Origin: Sphingomonadales bacterium
Lineage (GTDB): Bacteria; Pseudomonadota; Alphaproteobacteria; Sphingomonadales; Sphingomonadaceae
Direction of reading: 5' to 3'
Assembly: GCA_027490095.1 (NCBI GenBank)
Contig: JAIXYT010000028.1
Coordinates: forward strand, 1-47,043
DNA length: 47,043 nt
Translations under genes and position numbers: made by a program
In this document: in pieces, positions 40,576-47,043 of the stretch
Position numbering within the stretch: the stretch's first letter is position 1
Layout of the letters: each line of letters begins with the position of its first letter
Notes under the pieces: model-generated
What the model saw: the letters and a program-made list of their open reading frames with translations, nothing else
Database searches by the model: none
Told to the model about the DNA's origin: nothing

Positions 40576-43500
40576 GCGCCTATGCCGAACTCGCCGCCGC
40601 CAGCGCCTTCTCCTTCCTCGAGGGCGCATCTCACCCCGGCGACATGCTGGGCGCAGCCCTTTCCGCCGGCCTCGCAGGCCTCGGCCTTGCCGATCGCAAC
40701 ACGGTCGCAGGCGTGGTCCGCGCCCATGTCGCCCTGCGCGACGCGCAGGAGGAGCTGGGCGAAGCGCTCCCCTTCCGCTTCCTCCCCGGCACGCGCCTCG
40801 TCTTCGCCGACGGCACGCCCGATCTCGTCGCCTACGCCGAAAACCGCGCCGCCTGGGGCCGCCTCACCCGCCTCCTCACGCTGGGCAACCGGCGCAGCGA
40901 AAAGGGCCGGTGCACGCTCACCCTCGACGATCTCGAAGCCCACGCCGAAGGCCTGCTGCTGATCGCGATGCCCGGCCGCACGCCCGATGCGGACTCCACG
41001 CTCGAACAGCTGCGCGCCCTCGCGCCCGGCCGCCTCTGGATGGGTGCCACGCTCCACCACCTGGGCGCAGACCGCCGCCGCCTCGCCGCCCGCGCCGCCC
41101 TCGGCGCACGCCACGGCCTGCCGCTTCTCGCCACCAACGATTGTCTCTACGCCCACCCCTCAGATCGCCCGCTGCAGGATGTGCTCAGCTGCATCCGCCT
41201 GAAAACAGACATCCGCTCCGCCGGCCGCCGCCTTGCCGCCAATGCCGAACGCCATGTGAAACCGCCGTCCGACATGGCCCGCCTGTTCCGCGACCAGCCC
41301 CAGGCACTCGCCGCCACGCTCGACCTCGTGGAGCGCGCCCGCTTCAGCCTCGATGACCTGCGCTACGAATACCCGGACGAGCCCGTACCACCGGGCCACA
41401 CCCCGCAGCAATGGCTGCAGCATCTGGTCCAGGAAGCCGCTCGCGCCCGCCACCCGCAGGGCATCCCGCCCGGCCTCCAGGCCAAGATCGACGAGGAACT
41501 TACCCTGATCGGCCGGATGAACTACGCCCCCTATTTCCTCACCGTCCACGACATCGTCGCCTGGGCGCAAGGCCAGGGCATCCTCTGCCAGGGCCGGGGC
41601 TCGGCCGCCAATTCCGCCGTCTGCTTCCTGCTCGGCATCACCGCGGTCGACCCGATGCGCCACGACCTCCTCTTCTCCCGCTTCATCTCCGAGGAACGCG
41701 CCGAACCCCCCGACATCGACGTCGATTTCGAACATGAGCGCCGCGAGGAGGTGATGCAGTACATCTACCGCCGCTACGGCCGCGAGCGCGCCGGCATCGC
41801 CGCAACCCACATCCACTACCGCCCGCGCAGCGCCGTGCGCGAGGCCGGCAAGGCGCTCGGCCTGTCCGAGGACATGACCAGCCGCATCGCCTCGATGGTC
41901 TGGGGCAGCTTCGCCGGCCAGCTGGAGGACGCCCGCGTGGCGGACGCCGGCATGGACCTCGCCAATCCCCAGATCGCCCGCCTGAAGGCGATCACCGACC
42001 GGCTGATCGGCCTGCCCCGCCACCTCTCCCAGCATGTCGGCGGCTATGTCCTCACCCGCGGCCGTCTCGACGAGATGGTGCCCATCCACAACGCAGCCAT
42101 GCCCGACCGCACCTTCATCGAATGGGACAAGGACGACATCGACGCGCTCGGCCTGATGAAGGTCGACATCCTCGCGCTCGGCATGCTCACGGCAATCGCC
42201 AAGGGCTTCGCGATGCTGCGCGACCAGGGCCTTGGCGACTACAGCCTCGATTCCATCCCGCACGAGGACCCTGCCGTCTACGACATGCTGTGCAAGGGCG
42301 ACTCCATCGGCGTCTTCCAGGTCGAAAGCCGCGCCCAGATCAACATGCTCCCGCGCCTGCGCCCCCGCGAATTCTACGATCTCGCCATCCAGGTCGCGAT
42401 CGTCCGCCCCGGTCCGATCGAGGGCGAGATGGTGCACCCCTATCTCCGCCGCCGCCAGGGCCGCGAAAGGGTCGACTTCCCCTCACCCGCCCCCCCGCAT
42501 GATCCTGACGAGCTGAAGACCCTTCTCGGCAAGACCTGCGGCGTCCCCCTGTTCCAGGAACAGGCGATGAAGCTCGCCATCGTCGCTGCCGCCTTCACGC
42601 CCGCCGAAGCCAATCGCCTGCGCCGCTCCATGGCCACCTTCCGCCACGTCGGCGGCATGCACAATTTCGAAGCGAAGCTGGTCGGCGGCATGGTCGCGCG
42701 CGGCTATTCCCAGGACTTTGCGACACGCTGCTACCGCCAGATCGAGGGCTTCGGCAGCTACGGCTTTCCCGAAAGCCACGCCATCGCCTTCGCCCGCCTC
42801 GTCTATGTCTCCTCCTGGCTGAAGTGCCGCCACCCCGCGGTCTTCACCGCCGCCCTCCTCAACAGCCAGCCCATGGGCTTCTACGCGCCGGCCCAGCTGG
42901 TCCGCGATTGCATCGAGCATGGCGTCGAGGTTCGCCCCATCGACGTCGCCCACAGCCACTGGGACAACAGCCTGGAGCCCGACACCGACACCCTGGCGCT
43001 CCGCTTGGGGCTGCGCCAGATCAGCGGCTTCCGGCAGGACTGGGCCGAGGCAATCGCCACTGCCCGCGAACAAGGCCCCTTCATCAGCTTAGAAAGCGTC
43101 ATCCGCCGCGCCGGCCTGCCGCCCCGCGCTGCCCGCCTCCTCGCCGATGCCGACGCGCTCGGCAGCCTGTCACTCCCCCGCCGCGACGCCCATTGGGAGG
43201 CCCGCCGAACCCCGCCCGGCGAGCTGCCGCTGTTCGCCGCCATGAACGCCCCCGAACTCGGCGCCGAACCCCCGGCAAACCTGCCCGCCATGCCCGCAAA
43301 CGAGGAGGTCGTCGCCGATTACCAGGCCACCCGCCTCTCGCTGAAGGCCCACCCGCTCAGTTTCCTGCGCCAATTGCTGCGCAGCATGGGCGCCCTCACG
43401 GCGGCTGAAATCGCGACTGCGCGCAACGGCCAATGGGCCCGCATGGCCGGCGTCGTCCTCGTCCGCCAGCGCCCCGGCAAGGGCAATGCCGTCTTCATCA

Positions 43501-43829
43501 CGCTGGAGGATGAAACCGGCATCACCAACTGCCTGCTCTGGGCACGCGACTTCGAACGCCAGCGGGGCCAGGTCATGGCCGCCCGCCTCATGCTCGCCGA
43601 CGGCGTCATCCAGCGCAGTCCCGAAGGCATCATCCACCTGATGGTCCGCCGCGTCACCGACCGCTCGGACCTCCTCGACAGCCTGTCGCTCCCGCTCGAA
43701 GACACACTCGAGCCGCCGCTCGCCCGCGCCGACGAAGTGGTCCGCGGCACGCCAGGAAACAGCCGCCTGCCGCTCCTGCGCCACCCGCGCGACGCGCGCA
43801 TCATCCCCCAGTCCCGCGACTTTCACTGA
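40572..43829 (+). CDS. dnaE2: error-prone DNA polymerase III alpha subunit
   Basis: Translesion C-family polymerase of the SOS mutasome. The 1085-residue protein has an N-terminal PHP domain (AYAELAAASAFSFLEGASHP), and a polymerase core with RMNYAPYFLTVHDIVAWAQG, QGRGSAANSAVCFLLGIT, and catalytic D381 and D383 in PDIDVDFEHERREEV. IGVFQVESRAQINMLPRLRP, the helix-hairpin-helix region and the C-terminal OB fold (GVVLVRQRPGKGNAVFITLE) follow. It is coupled to imuB by ATGA. Length and gene order fit DnaE2, not the replicative DnaE. Confidence 0.95.
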   Translation: MSAYAELAAASAFSFLEGASHPGDMLGAALSAGLAGLGLADRNTVAGVVRAHVALRDAQEELGEALPFRFLPGTRLVFADGTPDLVAYAENRAAWGRLTRLLTLGNRRSEKGRCTLTLDDLEAHAEGLLLIAMPGRTPDADSTLEQLRALAPGRLWMGATLHHLGADRRRLAARAALGARHGLPLLATNDCLYAHPSDRPLQDVLSCIRLKTDIRSAGRRLAANAERHVKPPSDMARLFRDQPQALAATLDLVERARFSLDDLRYEYPDEPVPPGHTPQQWLQHLVQEAARARHPQGIPPGLQAKIDEELTLIGRMNYAPYFLTVHDIVAWAQGQGILCQGRGSAANSAVCFLLGITAVDPMRHDLLFSRFISEERAEPPDIDVDFEHERREEVMQYIYRRYGRERAGIAATHIHYRPRSAVREAGKALGLSEDMTSRIASMVWGSFAGQLEDARVADAGMDLANPQIARLKAITDRLIGLPRHLSQHVGGYVLTRGRLDEMVPIHNAAMPDRTFIEWDKDDIDALGLMKVDILALGMLTAIAKGFAMLRDQGLGDYSLDSIPHEDPAVYDMLCKGDSIGVFQVESRAQINMLPRLRPREFYDLAIQVAIVRPGPIEGEMVHPYLRRRQGRERVDFPSPAPPHDPDELKTLLGKTCGVPLFQEQAMKLAIVAAAFTPAEANRLRRSMATFRHVGGMHNFEAKLVGGMVARGYSQDFATRCYRQIEGFGSYGFPESHAIAFARLVYVSSWLKCRHPAVFTAALLNSQPMGFYAPAQLVRDCIEHGVEVRPIDVAHSHWDNSLEPDTDTLALRLGLRQISGFRQDWAEAIATAREQGPFISLESVIRRAGLPPRAARLLADADALGSLSLPRRDAHWEARRTPPGELPLFAAMNAPELGAEPPANLPAMPANEEVVADYQATRLSLKAHPLSFLRQLLRSMGALTAAEIATARNGQWARMAGVVLVRQRPGKGNAVFITLEDETGITNCLLWARDFERQRGQVMAARLMLADGVIQRSPEGIIHLMVRRVTDRSDLLDSLSLPLEDTLEPPLARADEVVRGTPGNSRLPLLRHPRDARIIPQSRDFH

Positions 43830-43899
43830 GGGCGCGGAAAGAAACCCTTCGCCCGACGACCCTGCCGCTTTCGTTGAAACGTCACCGAAGCGCCCTACG

Positions 43900-43918
43900 T
43901 CCTGTTCTTCGAACAGGA
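43900..43918 (+). promoter_or_regulatory. palindrome covering the ribosome binding site of the Old Yellow Enzyme gene
   Basis: TCCTGTTC-TTC-GAACAGGA is a perfect 8-bp inverted repeat whose right arm contains AGGA of the AGGAGA ribosome binding site, eight bases before the ATG. It could be a repressor operator or an RNA hairpin hiding the site. Confidence 0.5.
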
Positions 43919-43928
43919 GACTTCCCGA

Positions 43929-45017
43929 ATGCCCGATCTCTTTGCCCCCGTGACCATCGGGGCTGTCAACGCCCGCAACGCCATCGCGATGGCACCCCTC
44001 ACTCGCCAGCGCGCCGACGCGAACGGTGTACCCAAGCCCTTCGTCGCCGATTACTACGCCGCCCGCGCCACGGCAGGCCTCATCATCGCCGAGGGCACCC
44101 AGCCCAGCTTTCAGGGCCAGGGCTATTGCCGCACACCCGGCATCCACACGGAAGACCAGATCGCCAGCTGGCGCCGCGTCACCGATGCCGTCCACGCGCA
44201 AGGCGGCGCCATCTTCCTGCAGGTCATGCACGCAGGCCGCATCTTCCACCCGCTGAACCGGGTGATCGAAGGCCCCGGCGTCGCCCCCAGCGCGATTGCC
44301 GCCAAGGGCCAGATGTGGACCGACCAACAGGGCCTGCTCGACATGCCCACCCCCCGCGCGCTCGAAGCGCCAGAAATCCCGGCCCTCGTCGACGAGTTCG
44401 TCACGGCCGCCGTCAACGCCCGCAAGGGAGGCTTCGACGGTGTCGAGGTCCATGCCGCCAACGGCTATCTGGTGAACCAGTTCCTCGCCACCGGCTCCAA
44501 CCAACGCACGGACGGCTATGGCGGCTCGGTCGCAGGCCGCATCCGGTTCGCGGTCGAGGTGACGCAAGGCATTGCCGCCGCCATCGGCTGGGATCGCACC
44601 GGCATCCGCATCTCGCCGGGCCACATGTTCAACGACCTCGTCGACGCGAACCCGCTCGAAACCCATCTCGCGCTCCTCGGCACGCTCGACACCGCGAGCC
44701 TCGCCTATGTCCACCTGATGCTGCCCGACGCCTTCGATCCGGGCCTCAACAATGCCGGCGATCCCAAGGCGCTGCTGCAGGCCATCCGCGGCGCGGTGAA
44801 GGGCAATCTCATCGCAGCCGGCGGCTACACCCCACAGACCGCGCAGGCCGCGCTCGACAGCGGCACCCTCCAGATGGTGGCCTTCGGTCGCCCCTTCATC
44901 GCCAATCCGGACTTCGTTCACCGGATCCGGCACGGCATTGCCCTGTCAGACCCCAATCCCGATCAATTCTACACCCCGGGGCCGGAGGGCTATTCGGACT
45001 ATCCGGCAGCGGCCTGA
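43929..45017 (+). CDS. Old Yellow Enzyme family alkene reductase (NemA-like)
   Basis: FMN enzyme that reduces activated C=C bonds and nitro compounds with NAD(P)H. The 362-residue protein has MAPLTRQRADANGVP, the substrate-binding H175/N178 and Y180 in VEVHAANGYLVNQFL, RTDGYGGSVAGRIRF, and the FMN phosphate site AFGRPFIANPDF. The true substrate is unknown; stress-electrophile detoxification is usual. It is preceded by a palindrome at the ribosome binding site and converges on a membrane protein gene. Confidence 0.93.
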   Translation: MPDLFAPVTIGAVNARNAIAMAPLTRQRADANGVPKPFVADYYAARATAGLIIAEGTQPSFQGQGYCRTPGIHTEDQIASWRRVTDAVHAQGGAIFLQVMHAGRIFHPLNRVIEGPGVAPSAIAAKGQMWTDQQGLLDMPTPRALEAPEIPALVDEFVTAAVNARKGGFDGVEVHAANGYLVNQFLATGSNQRTDGYGGSVAGRIRFAVEVTQGIAAAIGWDRTGIRISPGHMFNDLVDANPLETHLALLGTLDTASLAYVHLMLPDAFDPGLNNAGDPKALLQAIRGAVKGNLIAAGGYTPQTAQAALDSGTLQMVAFGRPFIANPDFVHRIRHGIALSDPNPDQFYTPGPEGYSDYPAAA

Positions 45018-45033
45018 CCACCGCTCCGGGGCG

Positions 45034-46047
45034 TCAGGCCGCATCGGCCGCAACGCCCCTGCGGGCATCCAGCACGGCGGCCGCGCCCCAGGCCGCTGCA
45101 TGGAAGACCAGGTGCAGCGCGCCCTGGGCGGCCATCAGCGCGGCGACATCCAGCGCGGTGTCGCCCGCCAGGCTCACCGCGATCGCCGCGAACAGCACCT
45201 CCTTGTTCGGCACGGGCATCCGCATCACGACCATCCGGAACGCCCCCAGCACGAACCAGGTTTCCGGGTCCGTGCCGGGCAACGCAACCGCCCAGCTCGC
45301 CACCAGCAGCGCCTGCACGGCCAGCACGCGGAACAGGTGCCAGCCGAACGCGATCATGTTCTCGCGCACCGGCAGCGTCATCACATCGTGCCGGAACAGG
45401 ATGATCCCCAGGTTCAGCACGATCATCGCACCAAAGCTCCAGAACAGGATCGTCAGCGTCCGCGGATCCAGTGTTTCACGCACCGTGTCGGATCCGCCCA
45501 GGCCAAGCGCCAGCAGCAGGAGCACGAGCGTCGCGAGCACGCCTGCAATGCCGGACGTGATGGCCATGTCCTTGACGGCCGCAACCGGGTTCTCGGCCGG
45601 GTCCACCCCCGGCCCACCCCCACGCCCCAGCACGCGCGGCGGATTCTGGGGGTCGAAGGCGACGCCCAGGTGCTTCGACGCCCAGACGAGCAGATAGGTG
45701 TGGCCGGAATAGCTGAACAGCGCGTCGTTCATCACGCGCATCTTCAGGAACACGCCGATCGCCGCGAGGTCCAGGTGCCACCAGCGGCGATAGATCATCC
45801 ATTCGACGAGCGGCGGAAGCAGGTAGCCGGCCAGCATCAGCAACCAGAACAGGGGGCTTGCCGGAACCACGTCGATCACCTGTTGCCAGCCCACCTGGGC
45901 GATGGCGCGGACCAGCAGAAGCAGGATCAGGATGGACAGCAGCGCGTTGAACCACCGCCCGATCCGCTGGCCCAAGGCCGAACCGGTCCAGCCCCGGACG
46001 GCCTCGCTCGCATCGGCGAGTCGCTGGACAAGGGAGGGGCTGCTCAC
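45034..46047 (-). CDS. polytopic membrane protein of unknown function
   Basis: The 337-residue protein has about seven to eight hydrophobic segments (for example LLSILILLLLVRAIA, SPLFWLLMLAGYLLPPLVEW, GIAGVLATLVLLLLALGLGG, ILFWSFGAMIVLNLGIILF). The loop FLKMRVMNDALFSYSGHTYL and VVMRMPVPNKEVLFAAI are its most distinctive parts. I do not recognise the family; the layout recalls YbhN/UPF0104-type flippase-like proteins, without a clear signature. It starts with GTG. It is the gene next to the ribosomal operon end. Confidence 0.7.
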   Translation of the reverse strand: MSSPSLVQRLADASEAVRGWTGSALGQRIGRWFNALLSILILLLLVRAIAQVGWQQVIDVVPASPLFWLLMLAGYLLPPLVEWMIYRRWWHLDLAAIGVFLKMRVMNDALFSYSGHTYLLVWASKHLGVAFDPQNPPRVLGRGGGPGVDPAENPVAAVKDMAITSGIAGVLATLVLLLLALGLGGSDTVRETLDPRTLTILFWSFGAMIVLNLGIILFRHDVMTLPVRENMIAFGWHLFRVLAVQALLVASWAVALPGTDPETWFVLGAFRMVVMRMPVPNKEVLFAAIAVSLAGDTALDVAALMAAQGALHLVFHAAAWGAAAVLDARRGVAADAA

Positions 46048-46143
46048 CCGCGACTGCTAGCCCGGGCACCGACCGGCCACAAGCCGCGGCCACCGAGCCC
46101 GCGCCAGCCGGTTCGGCAGGCTGGGTTCGGGGAACGCAAGAAG

Positions 46144-46168
46144 GCCCCGGAAGCGAATGCTTCGGGGC
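46144..46168 (-). terminator. terminator of the ribosomal operon
   Basis: GCCCCGGAAGC and GCTTCGGGGC form a 10-bp stem with one bulge and a four-base loop, 20 bases after tRNA-fMet on the minus strand, followed by a pyrimidine-rich CCTTCTTG. Confidence 0.65.
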
Positions 46169-46187
46169 GATCTGGGACTGATGGGGT

Positions 46188-46264
<77 letters not shown>

Positions 46265-46434
46265 ACAACCATGTCCGGTTTGCAGAGACTGTCTGCAAGG
46301 CCTCGGACCGAAGGTCCGCAAGCCCGACCGGGCGCCCGCAGCGAAGCGAGGATCTCAGACAAAGATGTCTGACAATGTGAATGGGTTTTCCTTGCGCCCC
46401 TTTTGAAGGGGCAAGTCCTGCACGGGATAATGAG
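46265..46434 (-). other. 5S to tRNA-fMet spacer with five inverted repeats
   Basis: No gene seen. Inverted repeats are TGCAGA/TCTGCA (46281-46297), CGGACC/GGTCCG (46304-46318), CGGGCGCCCG (46329-46338), TCAGACA/TGTCTGA (46355-46372) and GCCCCTT/AAGGGGC (46396-46412). The last, next to 5S, may be a processing signal. Confidence 0.6.
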
Positions 46435-46548
46435 CCTGGCGGCGTCCTACTCTTCCGACGCTTAAGCGGCAGTACCATCGGCGCTGCCTGGTTTCACGGC
46501 CGAGTTCGAGATGGGATCGGGTGGGTCACAGGCGCTATGGCCACCAAG
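46435..46548 (-). rRNA. rrf: 5S ribosomal RNA
   Basis: Minus-strand sequence with the 5S landmarks: start TTGGTGGCCATAGCGCC, loop CCCGATCCCATCTCGAACTC, CCGTGAAACCAGGCAGCGCC, GGTACTGCC, end GACGCCGCCAGGC. The ends are placed by eye. Confidence 0.92.
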
Positions 46549-46644
46549 CTTATTATCCCGTGCGGGTCAAATCGATGCGATGTTCGAAGATGTCTTCAAT
46601 ATTTGGGCGATCTGCTGAGCAGCCTTCATGTTGATGATGGGACT

Positions 46645-47043
<399 letters not shown>

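Noticed and set aside
43900-43918. LexA site before the Old Yellow Enzyme gene
   Set aside because: It has GTTC and GAAC, but as an inverted repeat with a three-base spacer; the alphaproteobacterial LexA site is a direct repeat with seven bases between, as seen before imuA.
43170-44933. 587-codon minus-strand frame across the dnaE2 end and the Old Yellow Enzyme gene
   Set aside because: Shadow of two genuine plus-strand genes; the composition is unlike a folded protein.

Overview
The window is GC-rich, densely packed alphaproteobacterial DNA. It most likely comes from an aerobic anoxygenic phototroph of the Sphingomonadales. The evidence is a bacteriochlorophyll pair (bchE-bchJ), a RegB/RegA redox two-component pair with a SCO1/SenC gene close by, an alphaproteobacterial-type LexA box (GAAC-N7-GAAC), large TonB-dependent receptors, and a 23S-5S-tRNA-fMet ribosomal operon end. 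The genus is inferred, not shown.

Layout. 1-325: a broken 5' fragment of coaBC next to the possible start of another gene. 361-3630: regA, regB, a secreted ankyrin protein and senC. 3636-5085: a YcgN-type CxxC protein and an exported beta-carbonic anhydrase. 5086-7980: an accessory region with palindromic repeats, an orphan helix-turn-helix protein, and an AT-richer two-gene operon (DUF4145 protein plus a DUF6602 protein with PD-(D/E)XK nuclease residues) that looks like imported defence genes. 7979-19479: housekeeping and metabolic genes (Rieske oxygenase, trmB, accA, M48 protease, mutT, nth, DUF2244, YeiH-type transporter, a winged-helix regulator with a possible leader peptide, an aminotransferase, DUF885). 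19489-21740: bchE-bchJ behind an FNR-like site and a PpsR/CrtJ-like site. 21744-26694: a LysR regulator divergent from dabB-dabA, an energy-coupled inorganic-carbon uptake system. 26691-35322: small metabolic genes, tRNA-Val(GAC), leuD-leuB, a Fe(II) dioxygenase and siderophore receptor behind a Fur-like box, and ppa. 35427-45017: a second TonB receptor, the SOS mutasome imuA-imuB-dnaE2 behind a LexA box, and an Old Yellow Enzyme. 45034-47043: an unknown membrane protein, tRNA-fMet, 5S and the 3' end of 23S rRNA, all on the minus strand.

How the parts fit. RegBA, SenC, the FNR-like and PpsR-like sites at bchE, and BchE itself (an oxygen-sensitive radical-SAM cyclase) point to redox- and light-controlled pigment synthesis. 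DabAB and the exported carbonic anhydrase point to active CO2/bicarbonate handling in the same cell. The best candidates for something undescribed are the DUF4145/DUF6602 pair; a structured element of about 165-190 nt found twice, each time just downstream of an unrelated stop codon on the sense strand; and the close placement of a bicarbonate pump and photosynthesis genes, each with its own regulatory region. No CRISPR array, transposase or prophage gene was recognised. No gene-free stretch exceeds 300 bases; the longest gaps (4083-4326, 7693-7978, 5086-5270 and 46265-46434) are described as features.
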